NCBI RefSeq assembly: GCF_000764305.2 | Contig: NW_025941278.1 | Location: forward strand, 62,001-126,000 | DNA length: 64,000 nt | Direction of reading: 5' to 3' | Source: Hyalella azteca | Lineage: Eukaryota; Arthropoda; Malacostraca; Amphipoda; Hyalellidae | In this document: piece by piece, positions 10,673 to 20,789 of the stretch | Layout: every line of letters begins with the position of its first letter | Position numbering within the stretch: the first letter of the stretch is position 1 | The notes under the pieces: generated by a model | The model's input: the letters and a program-made list of their open reading frames with translations, nothing else | The model's database searches: none | Told to the model about the DNA's origin: nothing | Translations under genes and position numbers: made by a program

Positions 10673-12042
10673 TAACTTTTTCGAGCTGTTTGTACATTTA
10701 ATGAGTTTTAATTCGATCGTCAATCAAAACGATAGGGTGCCGTTCACGCTCTTCCCTTCTTGAAATGTCCATCTTGCTCATGGTTTAAAATAGTGTCCCT
10801 CTCTTAGACAACTGATAAGAATACGAAACCTCCCACGATGCCGGCCACTATTAAAGTTTCCCTTTATTATTTTGTTCCCCTGTTAATCATGTTCATGATT
10901 CTGACAGGGCTTTCAATTAAATTGTTTTCACCGTCCGCGTAATTAGATTTTTCATTGACTAACGTGCTCAGCCGCTCAGTTTATCCTTCAAAGACGAGTG
11001 ACCTCTCACGAAATTTTTAGCATTACTAAAAATTTAATTTTCAAATAATTTTATGCGCAGTTGAAATCAAGCTTTATTCTTTTTTAGTACAAATTATGAT
11101 ATGTGGGAACGCTATCGCAATTAGCTACAGTGGGTAAACACCCGCTCTTATATAGCCGAAGGAGTGGCATGGGCTGGTTTCTCCACCATTTTTTGTAATG
11201 TTTAGCGCATTCAACGCCTGAACGAACAATGAAGTGTCTATGAATAAAGTGAATATGTCTTACAAATCATGGAACTTTTCGGTACGGTTCTCTACCGTTG
11301 ATTTTTATATATTGATAGTAGTTGGAATGCATTTATAAATTAAAAATACCCGATCGCTTATCAGTGGGAATCTGTTTACTTGACTTTGAGGAGTTCGTAC
11401 TGATTGCAATACGTTAAAGTGGTTATACTATCCCGACAGGTGACGATGTAGTTCGAATTTTTGGAAGTTCTTTTCACTTTGAAAAAAAACGTGGTTTCAG
11501 AGTCTCCATGAATATTTCCAACTAACTAAATGATCAGCAAAGATTAAATAAGATAAATCATGTTAGCATTACTTTTATCAGATTTCAGTTGATTCCATGC
11601 CTATATAGAAGAAATAGCTAGCGTTGTGTAGCTGTCCCATTTACGTTAAGCTTTTGGAGTTTATTTCTTTTTTTGACTCCTAGTTCCTTGATTAGTTTAC
11701 ATTTTAATAAATTTATGGAGTATTTGTACTTTCATTCACCAGCTGCTTTCCTTTTACTGGCAAGTGTAAATTTTCCTGATATCAGTGCCTTCATTTGTAC
11801 TGCTCTGTACTGGGAAGTGTGTCGCCATTTGGACAATATGACCCGCTCGTTTTTCTGATTGTACCTTGACGTGAACACCATATAACTTAAGATACTTAGC
11901 GCTTCATCCTTGGGTGTTTGAGCTCTGGACTCCAAGACAGTGTAATGGACGACTTATTTGATTTATTTTCAATTTTTTCACTGCCCGTAGGCCGTCGCGC
12001 TAGAGGGATGCTGAGGTTGGTCTAATGACTGATGTAGAATGA
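10673..12042. other. 3' flank of LRR paralogue 2
   Basis: No second gene. A short frame near 11673-11858 has a counterpart sequence, but not a conserved frame, behind paralogue 3. It is therefore treated as noncoding duplicated flank. Confidence 0.5.
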
Positions 12043-12220
12043 AAAAATATAACTCGGTACTCACTGCAGTGAGTGACGGAGCGCGCATTTTCTCGTCGAC
12101 GAAAACTTGAGGTCACGGACAGACGGACGGACAGACGGACAAACAGACAGACAGACGGACGGACGGACATGGCGAGCACAATAGTGCATTTTTTCAATAA
12201 ATGAGAAAATGCGCTAAAAA
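12043..12220 (-). mobile_element. microsatellite-bearing inverted-repeat element (copy A)
   Basis: Order on the + strand: ACTCACTGCAGTGAGT palindrome, GCGCATTTTCTCGTCGACGA, a GACG/GACA tetranucleotide run (about 12112-12170), GGCGAGCACAATAGTGCA, then GAGAAAATGCGCT. GCGCATTTTCTC and GAGAAAATGCGC form terminal inverted repeats around the microsatellite. Strand follows the shared orientation with copy D. The equivalent position behind LRR paralogue 3 (about 17380) lacks it. Confidence 0.85.
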
Positions 12221-12990
12221 TATGACTAAATTTCTAACTAAACTGAATAATTTGCTTTTTATGAGAATGATGTGGGAAAAAATTCGGAAAATGAGGTTCG
12301 CTCTACTCTGCTGAGTAATTGGTTGTATGAAGGACGTTTTTTTTCTTTTTGCTAAATTTTCTCTAAGAGATTGGCTTGGAATCCAAGAAGTAATCAGAGC
12401 CTTCTAAGTGTTTCTCGATGAACCTCGTTACTTTGTTTTCCCAACTCAGCCAGAAAATACAATTGTCCCCGCGCCCTGTAGGTCGACCACGTTAATCGGC
12501 AAGACGTTAATTTCTCTTCAATTCCTAAAATTTAAACGATCCCTTCAACCTTAGTGAGTAAAAAATTATAATTATTAAGCTGTTCGCTCTGATTGACCAG
12601 CTCCAGCTATTATTAGTGCGAAGTGCTTGATGGATGAGTTTTAGTTCCGTTCGAAGGTTTTTCGAAACTTGTAACAAAAACGAAGTTATTTTCGCTTCTC
12701 ATATTAATATATTGGAAGAGCTTCCTGCACTTTCTGTTGCAGACTGACGCGTTGAAGAGAATCGGAAAATGTGTTCAATATGGAAAAGGCTTGTTACGTA
12801 TTTATTTCAAAATAATTTTAATCCTTTATGAACATGCGTTATTGGATGGCTATATTGTAGTGGAAACCACGATGATTTCCCCATGAAAGACTAAATTGAC
12901 AATCAATGGTGAAGTTTTTTATAAACTAAGTTGATTCCGAAATAGTGGCTAATTTATGTGAGCGATTATAATGAACTTGAATTCATAGAC

Positions 12991-13132
12991 CGTGGCTATG
13001 GAGGCAATGTGTGGCTACAAAGAGGAAGTGTGTCTATGTAGGCGAAGTGTGGCAATGAAGGTAAAGTGTGTCTAAAATATATGTATGTAGGCGAAGTGTA
13101 GCTATGAAGGTTATGTGTGGCTATGTAGTGTT
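12991..13132. repeat. about 19-bp minisatellite
   Basis: Degenerate tandem units like GGCGAAGTGTGGCTATGTA. A related short stretch occurs at about 20650-20705 behind paralogue 3. Confidence 0.7.
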
Positions 13133-13463
13133 ACATCAAGGATAGTGTTACATCACTGATGGTGTCACATCAAGGATGGTGTTTCAAAACCTAACTAACA
13201 ACTCGAAGGTCTTGTCAATCGTTCCATTTATTAATTCAATATTTAAACTTCTACGTAACAGTAGCTTGATCGTTGCTGGAATTGGAATTGTAGGGATAGT
13301 GTTACATCAAGGATAGTGTTACATCAAGGATAGTGTTACATCAAGGATAGTGTTACATCAAGGATAGTGTTACATCAAGGATAGTGTTACATCACTGATG
13401 GTGTCACATCAAGGATGGTGTTTCAAAACCTAACTAACAACTCGAAGGTCTTGTCAATCGTTC
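13133..13463. repeat. 17-bp tandem repeat inside a duplicated 84-bp block
   Basis: The unit GATAGTGTTACATCAAG is repeated six times at about 13296-13397. The block from GATAGTGTTACATCACTG to GTCAATCGTTC occurs twice without a difference (13141-13224 and 13380-13463). This indicates recent expansion by slippage or unequal exchange. There are no spacers, so it is not CRISPR-like. Confidence 0.9.
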
Positions 13464-14477
13464 GGCCATGCCTGGTTCCTGATGGTTCATAAACTCGTAA
13501 AACTTCTTGCATTAACCTCCCACTAGCACGGCCTGGGTCAACGCGAATACAGGCTCCCGTGTAATGTTACGTAGAATTTTTCATGTTCCTCATCCCTGAA
13601 AGTTTCTCATCATTAATCACCCTCCTTTCGTCATTCGCAGCTAACCTTGCCTCTTGCAGAGAGCCTCCTTCCTTATTCTTTCAACAATAGCTGGTCCGGG
13701 GAAGCTGGCTCTCTCTAACGTTCTTGTTGCGCGAATCGACAAACAATCCTCGTCCTAGCTACTACTGTTTGCGAAATTGAGCAAATAAACCTTTTATTGC
13801 ATTCTTGCATTAGTGTCGATTTTCGTTACCGATTCCTTGGAAGTGGGAGCCGCTGTTCGTTATGCTTCAGTCTACACCGTCAAGTCAATGAAAGTATGAA
13901 ACACGAGTAGCAAATCTGCAGACCTTGCACTCTAACCTTCGCTTGTCAGTAACTACTGTAACTGCGATTTTCAGGATTCGATTCTCACATAATAAATACA
14001 AAGCTGTTAAGATCTCGCTAAGAACTCGTGGTTCTGAGTTTTTCATGAAATATAGTTCCTACTCAAGGTTTTAGCCTTCTAGGTTTGACAACAGAGTGCT
14101 GCGGTGACCAGAGTGGCTCGATCTGGTCACAGTGGCTCTGGATGGTCTGGTCATAATGGCTCCGTTGGTCTGGACCCATCTTCGCAATATGTTTGCCTTC
14201 ATCGCTTCAAATGCCGAAGCTAAAAAATTAATGTGTCACCTATTTTTTCGATCTGTCCTACGTACGTCTCGACCGAATATTGCCGTTCTAATATAATATC
14301 ATTGTTTTACAGGAATTCTCATCTTCATTTTTTTACTGATCAGGTTTCAAAGTTATACTGGTAAACATTCACAAAGCTTCCTACCTTATTCAGATTTTAA
14401 CTATAACGTTGTCTCAACCAATATAGTTTCGTTTCGTCGTGAAGGAGCAGGAAGCATTGAAGTGGAATAGCTTTTCC

Positions 14478-16262
14478 ATGGCTCCTTCGAAAGTGCTTTC
14501 CTTAAAAGTTATCGCTGCTGACTGTTCAATAACGTGGCTATTGAATTTGGCCAGTTGCATTGAGCATGGCTCTGGCGTTGTTGAAAGACATATTCAACGG
14601 GAATTTTTAAGGCGTCGCATCGGTGTTGTTACTAGACAGCATCTGTTGTCGAATGCACTTTCTCATATCTTGCGTGGCGTCGAATTGCGCCAACAAGCCC
14701 AAATACTGGAACTGCTTGGCGATGACAGGACAATGTGTCTCGATATAATTCCATCGCGGCTTGACAGTCCCGCTGAAGTAGTCTACATATATCGGGCCAT
14801 TGGGTTTGGTCGTATTCTGAACGCCACGAGGCTTGTAATAAATTTCGCCAGTTTTGACGGTTCTTCCACTTTCAATCCCGATGTGAACACTTCTTTTTAT
14901 CTCACCCTTGATAAAATGAGTTACTTGACGCATGTGGCTCTGCCCTATTTGGGTGACGCTAGATTATTGTTAACTATTGGTCGGACATGTGAAAATTTAC
15001 AGTACTTGGACATTTCGGAGTCTGTGAAAGTTGATGACGCATGTTTAGCTCCTCTCTATTTGAGCCACCCAGGATCAATGACAAAACTATGGACAGGACA
15101 TGTACGGTATGTAAAAACTAAATTCTCCAAATGCTGCTACAGTCTGAAGTTTCTTGGCCTGAAAAACACCCAAGTGACCGACAAAACGGTGGATATTTTG
15201 ACTCAGCTGATGCCAAACCTGGAGTCTTTAGGCGGATGCCTGAAATCGGTGTCCACATTTCATGCAATAGTCAAGTCGTCTGATAGATATTCTTTGGCGC
15301 CAAGGCAAAGCAATTTCACATTTTGCACTTTACTTGCTGTGTATGATCTCCAGAGTGACGGATGGCACAAACTAACATTGAAATATCATACAATTCGATA
15401 TCGAAGAGAAGCGTCTGGTGGATGCGAGGAACCTGCTGGGGTTTATGTTTGTCCTCCATTTCCGTTGAAATTAGCCGAACTCTCGGATTTCTCGGACGAG
15501 GTAGATTTAGACACTGTTTCTGCATTGAATGAACTATGCCCTCACGTCTCCGAACTACACACATCAATTACCTCTCTTCCCATCTTAGCTGAACATTTTC
15601 ATGACTTGAAGGTTTTAGAGGTTATATATAGATGCAAGGTGAACGACTGGCTATGGAACCAAACTTTAATGAATTACTTGGAGCGACGTGGCTCATCTCT
15701 GATAGCATTGGCAGTAACACAGACACGATTTCACTACCTATCACTATCCCGCCTGCAAGCGGCTTGTCCCAACTTAGTCAACCTCACGGCGTCGATAAAT
15801 GTAGATGAAGACCTGACTAATCTACCACAATTATTGTACGCTAACCTTGTGTTTAGATCGTGGGGAGTGTTTAAGAACTTCTGTCAAGGCCACACCCAAC
15901 TCAGGGAACTCCGTGCCTCGTTGCCTCCTTCCCTAGCTGGCCCTTTTTACATATCAACACCAATGACAGACAGTTTCTTCGAATCAATTTTTCTCTCCTA
16001 CTCGTTTGCTCATCTCGAAAAATTGATTATCGATACATGTGACTTAGGTGCGGGTGCAATGGAAATTTGTCTGGGACCGTGCCTCCCTCGACTGCGCGTG
16101 GTGGGTTACGTAGACCGATGGTGGAAGCTTTTGCCAGACGAAGTGGTTCATTTCAACAATGAAATCAAGGCTAGGAAATTGGATCTTACGCTAATCCACT
16201 CGGATGACGAAGATGGTGTCAACTTTCCGATCAGAAAAAATTTACTTATTCGTTGTTATTAA
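14478..16262 (+). CDS. intronless LRR protein, tandem paralogue 3 (594 aa)
   Basis: I take the ATG at 14478 (TTCCATGG), which aligns with the starts of paralogues 1 and 2. The frame is open 39 nt further upstream but without an ATG. Same layout: SLKVIAADCSITWL, HIQREFLRRRIG, LQYLDISESVKVDD, LKFLGLKNTQVTDKTV...MPNLESLGG, a variable middle, then SFFESIFLSYSF and LEKLIIDTCDLGAGAMEICL. The 3' part (for example 15995-16123) is nearly identical to 10405-10533 of paralogue 2, with about four differences in some 128 bp. The middle is clearly more diverged. This fits gene conversion or strong constraint on the C-terminal block. Function is unassigned. Confidence 0.85.
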   Translation: MAPSKVLSLKVIAADCSITWLLNLASCIEHGSGVVERHIQREFLRRRIGVVTRQHLLSNALSHILRGVELRQQAQILELLGDDRTMCLDIIPSRLDSPAEVVYIYRAIGFGRILNATRLVINFASFDGSSTFNPDVNTSFYLTLDKMSYLTHVALPYLGDARLLLTIGRTCENLQYLDISESVKVDDACLAPLYLSHPGSMTKLWTGHVRYVKTKFSKCCYSLKFLGLKNTQVTDKTVDILTQLMPNLESLGGCLKSVSTFHAIVKSSDRYSLAPRQSNFTFCTLLAVYDLQSDGWHKLTLKYHTIRYRREASGGCEEPAGVYVCPPFPLKLAELSDFSDEVDLDTVSALNELCPHVSELHTSITSLPILAEHFHDLKVLEVIYRCKVNDWLWNQTLMNYLERRGSSLIALAVTQTRFHYLSLSRLQAACPNLVNLTASINVDEDLTNLPQLLYANLVFRSWGVFKNFCQGHTQLRELRASLPPSLAGPFYISTPMTDSFFESIFLSYSFAHLEKLIIDTCDLGAGAMEICLGPCLPRLRVVGYVDRWWKLLPDEVVHFNNEIKARKLDLTLIHSDDEDGVNFPIRKNLLIRCY

Positions 16263-17917
16263 TAACTATTTCGAGGCGACTTGTACATATAGTGAACTTT
16301 TGTTCGTTCAACAATCAATGGATTTAGATTCCTTTGACGCTCCTTCCAATTCTAATGTCTTAATTGAAATATCCGTCTCTCTCTTAGTTTGAAATTGGGT
16401 CCCATGCACTCCTATACCTCAGATAGGAATACGAAATCTCCAAAGGTGCTGGCAATTATTATAATTCATTTATAATTGTGTTCCCCTGGTCATGTTTTGG
16501 CATTCATGATTCTGGTAGTGCCTTCACGTATTATTGTTCTCAACGTCCGCGTAATTGAATTTTTCTTTGGGTATCGTGCTTAGTCGTGCTGTTTTTTTTT
16601 CGGAGACTAGTGAATTCTTACGATATTTTTTGCATCATAAAACAGTAGAATTTCACGAAATTTTATGCGCAGTTATTACTAAATACGGAACGTTCTTTTA
16701 TGTTTTAAGCGTAAATCATGACCTTTTTTAATTGGGAATAATGTAGAATCTTTTGTCAGTTTGACTATGTTAACTTATCGTTAGCGAGTTCATACAGATT
16801 GCAATGTTGCCCAATTCTAACCTATGCCAATTGAGAATTTTTTTGACATTCTTTATCCCTCTCAAGAATATTTCGTCTGAGAGTTTGCCAAAAAAATTTG
16901 AATTAACTAAATGTTCATCAAAGGTAAAAAAATTATGCTTGCATTATTCTTACCTGATCTCTGTTTCTTAAACACCGGCACTTGGGCGTCGTGATGTAGC
17001 TTTCTCATTTACGTTGAAAGTTTCTTTTGAGTATATTTCCTTATTCTGACGCCTCGTTCCTGGACCAGGTTTTTTATTACAATAAAAATAATCACGTTTT
17101 TGTTCTTTTATTTACCAACGATTTTCATCTTGATGAATGGCAGGAATAATTTTCTTGATATTCGCGTCTTGATTTGTACTACGCTCAGAGAAATAAATGT
17201 GTAGGGTGTTTCGCTATTTGGACAATATGACCAGCTCGTTTTTCCGAGTGTACCTTGAGGAACGCCTTGAAACTTGTTACACTTAGCTCTCCATCTTTGG
17301 GTATTTGAGCTTCAAGCACCTGACGGCTGATATGTATATTTATTTGTTTTATTAATATTATTTTTGTAGGGATAATGTATGATAAAGTAAATGAAATAAT
17401 AATTTAGGAAAATTAGGTTCCCGCCTCTTCGGTGAATGATTTATCTTGATTTTATGAAACAATTTCTTTTTATTTCTCTAATAATTTGGATTGGAATTGA
17501 AAATATAATCAGGGCCTTCTAGGTGTTTCTCGATGAAACTCATTACTGCCAATTCACAAAGCGGCCATAAAAAATCATCATCCTATATAAGTGTGAGGTA
17601 TTAGAACATATCACGTGAATTCCACCCGCGCTAACTATAGGAATCCCCACCCTCCGGAGGTCGACCACGTTAATCAGCAAGTCGTTGATTTCTCTCTACT
17701 CTAGTTTCTAAAATTTAGACGATTCTACTATTCTTTATGCGAGAAAAAAAAATGACAAGGAATTAAGATGCTAGATTTCGTTAACCAACTTTCATTAAAG
17801 CTTGGCACTATATCATATCGACGAGTGTTCGTTATAAATTTTTCGAAACTCTACCAGTTTTTGTTGCTCTAGATAATAATGGTAAGAGCTTATTGACCGC
17901 TGCTGTTAACATAGTTT

Positions 17918-18082
17918 TAAAAAATATAACTCAGTACTCACGGCAGTGAGTGACGGAGAGCGCATTTTCTCGTCGACGAAAACTTGAGGTCACGGACAGA
18001 CAGACGGACAGACAGACAGACGGACGGACTTTGCGAGCACAATAGTGCATTTTTTTCCATAAATGAGAAAATGCGCTTAAAA
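17918..18082 (-). mobile_element. microsatellite-bearing inverted-repeat element (copy B)
   Basis: Same structure as copy A: ACTCACGGCAGTGAGTGACG, CGCATTTTCTCGTCGACGA, GACA/GACG run, GCGAGCACAATAGTGCA, GAGAAAATGCGCT. The matching site behind paralogue 2 (about 12745-12770) is empty, and copy A sits elsewhere. A and B therefore inserted independently after the duplication. Confidence 0.85.
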
Positions 18083-18150
18083 TGGGAGAATATATTAACT
18101 GATTGAAAGGCTTGTTCCATATTTATTTTAAATAACCTTTAATCCTATCT

Positions 18151-18161
18151 AAACATACGTT
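18151..18161. repeat. 11-bp target-site duplication, left
   Basis: AAACATACGTT, repeated exactly at 19915-19925 on the other side of the RTE-like element. The paralogous empty site near 12829 reads GAACATGCGTT once. Confidence 0.9.
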
Positions 18162-19914
18162 ATCCTCGCGCTGGGACTGCACGGCGTACGAGGCGCGTCC
18201 TCCGGGTGGCGGATGGAGGGAACACCGTAAGGTGACGTGGACCAACGCAGTCTAAGGGAAGGAAACCCTGACAGAAAACCACTGGCCCTCCAAGCCTGGG
18301 GATTGGGCAGAAGGCTAACAACCTACTCCCAGAAAACAATTTTGTTACAGAAACAATGGACGGCATATTGCAAGTTAACCAAGGCGAAACAGAGGTCGCC
18401 AATATTGGCCCTATGACGGCGATGGGTCAAAGCCTTAGGGAAGCCCAACGCCCGACAAGATCTCTAGTGACACCCAAAAACATTTTCACCATCGGTCACT
18501 GGAATGTGAGAACCATGTACAGGGGAGGAGCTGCAGCACAGATCGCGAGCAAGATGAAAAGATACCATCTGGATGTGCTCGGGATCAGCGAGTGCAGGTG
18601 GGCAGGAGCAGGCAGGACGAGGTTGGCTACAGGACAGACGTTGATATACAGCGAAGATGATGAACTACACGAGGGAGGCGTTGCTATATTGATAAGTCAA
18701 CAGGCAGAGAAGTCACTCATGGAATGGACACCTGTCAACAAGAGGATAATAACAGCAAGATTCTACTCCAGATACAGAAGAGTAACTATAATTCAAGTGT
18801 ATGCCCCTCACAACGAGAGGGAGGAAGAGGAGAAAGAACAGTTCTACCAAGAATTACAAGAAACACTAGATGGATGCAGCAGGAATGACATCACGATCAT
18901 CATGGGAGACCTTAATGCTAAAGTAGGAAGTGACAACAGTGGGTACGAGAGGACTATGGGTGTGCATGGGCTGGGGATGCAGAATGATAATGGAGAAAGA
19001 TTATGCGAGTTTTGCCAGCTGAATGGACTTGTGATAACTGGTACATTATTCCCACACAAGAACGTCCACAAAGCAACATGGGTATCTGCAGATGGAAGAG
19101 GAAAGAATCAAATCGACCACCTCCTGATCAACGGTAGGTGGAGATCATCTGTCCTGGACACGCGGGCACAGAGAGGAGCTGATATCAATAGCGATCACTA
19201 CTTGGTGAGGACACGCATCACGCTAAGCCGCAGTACCCACAGAAACAACAACCAGGTAAAGCCGAGGTTAGATGTGGATCGACTGAGAAATGACGAGATG
19301 AAAAAGAAGTACTGCATGGCAGTCATAAACAAGCTGGACACCACAAGGAACGAGAGTGATAACATAGAGGAGATATGGGAGCAGCAGAAAAATGCCTATA
19401 CAAAAGCGGCAGAAGAGGTGCTTGGGTACAAGAAAAGGGTGAACAAACCATGGATCAGCAACGATACTTGGAGGCTGATCGACGAGAGAAGAACTGCCAA
19501 GATACGGGTTGAAAGCACCCGATCAGAAAGAATTAAAAACAGAATGAGAGAAGAGTACAGAGAAAAGGATAGGGAAGTGAAGAGGAGCGTAAGAGAAGAC
19601 AAAAGAATGTGGATGTCGGAAAAAGCGGCGAAAGCACAGAACGCAGCAGAAAACGGAAGACAAAAAGAATTGTACAGTATAGTGAAGCGGCTGACAGGAC
19701 AGAGTACCAGCACCAGGCAAACTGCAGCAGTGAAGAGTGTAGGAAGAGAGGACGCCCAAAAACAACTTGGAGGCGAATGGTGGAAGAGGAGAGAAACCGA
19801 GCAGGCTGGAACTCGTGGAACATAGCACGGCAGGCAGCTGCAAACCGGACCCAGTGGAGGAGTGACGTCCAAGCCTTGTGCGCCTTATGGCGCGGAGAGA
19901 ACTGAACTGAACTG
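18162..19914 (+). mobile_element. RTE-like non-LTR retrotransposon, reverse transcriptase deleted
   Basis: The element is bounded by the 11-bp duplication. It has a GC-richer 5' leader (18162-18355), an APE-type endonuclease frame, then directly a C-terminal tail frame (KRGRPKTTWRRMVEEE) ending in TGA at 19903-19905. A short ACTGA tandem tail closes the 3' end at 19901-19914. Full-length relatives have roughly 300 residues of reverse transcriptase between these parts, and that part is missing. Intact ends and target duplication suggest the deleted form itself was mobilised by an active relative. Confidence 0.9.
18356..19825 (+). CDS. AP-endonuclease domain protein of the RTE-like element (489 aa)
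   Basis: The frame starts at an ATG and carries APE/EEP endonuclease motifs in order: GHWNVRTM (about 46-53), LGISECRW (about 75-82), VYAPHN (about 146-151), GDLNAKVG (about 180-187), and C-terminal KNQIDHLLING with SDHYLVRTRI. These hold the Glu, Asp/Asn and His residues expected for catalysis. In RTE-type elements this enzyme nicks target DNA to prime reverse transcription. After about residue 455 the frame runs past the deletion junction (near 19690-19735) into the tail region in the wrong frame, giving an unrelated C-terminus (GGEWWKRRETEQAGTRGT). Similar sequences are often mislabelled craniofacial development protein 2. Confidence 0.85.
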   Translation: MDGILQVNQGETEVANIGPMTAMGQSLREAQRPTRSLVTPKNIFTIGHWNVRTMYRGGAAAQIASKMKRYHLDVLGISECRWAGAGRTRLATGQTLIYSEDDELHEGGVAILISQQAEKSLMEWTPVNKRIITARFYSRYRRVTIIQVYAPHNEREEEEKEQFYQELQETLDGCSRNDITIIMGDLNAKVGSDNSGYERTMGVHGLGMQNDNGERLCEFCQLNGLVITGTLFPHKNVHKATWVSADGRGKNQIDHLLINGRWRSSVLDTRAQRGADINSDHYLVRTRITLSRSTHRNNNQVKPRLDVDRLRNDEMKKKYCMAVINKLDTTRNESDNIEEIWEQQKNAYTKAAEEVLGYKKRVNKPWISNDTWRLIDERRTAKIRVESTRSERIKNRMREEYREKDREVKRSVREDKRMWMSEKAAKAQNAAENGRQKELYSIVKRLTGQSTSTRQTAAVKSVGREDAQKQLGGEWWKRRETEQAGTRGT

Positions 19915-20061
19915 AAACATACGTTGTAGGATGACTGAATTATAAAAGAAAGCACAATGATTTCAATTCCGAAGGACTAATAAAGTTGACAATCAACGGT
20001 GAAGAATATGCTATTCAAATTCCGAAGGTAAATACATTTGGGCGTTTATAATGAACTGAGT

Positions 20062-20330
20062 CTCCCATACCAAATTACTTCATGGTTGAACTAGTTTGCG
20101 GATATGTAGTCTGTTGTTCGCCTTTGAGATCACTGATCTCACTGACGTCACTGGCATTAACCAATCACTGAAATGCGATCAAACCATTCAACCAATCCGT
20201 CATGAAAATTACGGGATTAATTAAGTTTATCGATCTCAGTGACGTAACAGAAAGCATAACTGAAAGGCGGAAATTCTCGTGGAGCAACTTTATATTGTTC
20301 AACCATGAAATTACTTTATCTTACCAAGTA
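20062..20330. repeat. outlying copy of the TGACGTCA-bearing repeat
   Basis: A diverged unit starting near GCGGATATGTAGT (20097), with GATCTCACTGACGTCACTGG and, about 130 bp later, GATCTCAGTGACGTAAC. It is separated from the main array by about 460 bp of other sequence. Confidence 0.75.
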
Positions 20331-20789
20331 AAAATGGTTTCCATTGTTTAAATTTCATTAATCGTTTCTTCCGAAGATTGCATGCTTTTTCTTGATGGTT
20401 TATGGGCCGTTTCTCTCAACTATTTAAGTACCGTCACGATAAATTGTTAGTAAAGCACAAAGCTACTATTTAACCTTCAGTATCGGAATTTGTGTAGCTT
20501 AAAGCGGAACAATATAGAAATAATAATTACTTGTTTAATATGTTTATAACATGCATTTGAAACAACTGCAAAATCTCATGATGACGAACAATTGTTGCAT
20601 CAGTGCCGTGAATGCGTAAGAGATTTATGAACCAAAATTTCGGCCATGGATGCAAAGTTAGGTTATAAAGGCGAAGTGTGGCTATAAATAAGGCGGAGCT
20701 TGGATATAAAGACCCTCACCCACAAAACTGATCTTATTGCAAAACGCTGAAGTGATCTATTGAATCAAGTCGAGAATTCGGTGATTTTG

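Larger units (their letters stand above)
8460..12985 (+). repeat. segmental duplication unit, copy 1 (with LRR paralogue 2)
   Basis: This stretch is alignable by eye to 13980-20060 well beyond the coding regions. Upstream anchors include AATAAATACAAAGCTGTT (8477 and 13992) and the block around CCGAATATTGC. Downstream anchors include CTTCTA(A/G)GTGTTTCTCGATGA (about 12400 and 17518), GTCGACCACGTTAATC (12481 and 17660), AAAGGCTTGTT (about 12785 and 18107) and GACAATCAA(T/C)GGTGAAG (about 12898 and 19988). Confidence 0.8.
13980..20060 (+). repeat. segmental duplication unit, copy 2 (with LRR paralogue 3)
   Basis: Partner of 8460-12985. It is longer mainly because of insertions at 17918-18082 (microsatellite-bearing element) and 18162-19914 (RTE-like element). 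Homology fades at about 20060, after TTATAATGAACT(T/G)GA, where the 260-bp repeat array begins. Confidence 0.8.

Noticed and set aside
13296..13400. Short direct repeats that could be mistaken for a CRISPR array
   Set aside because: The units are contiguous with no spacers, and the window is eukaryotic.
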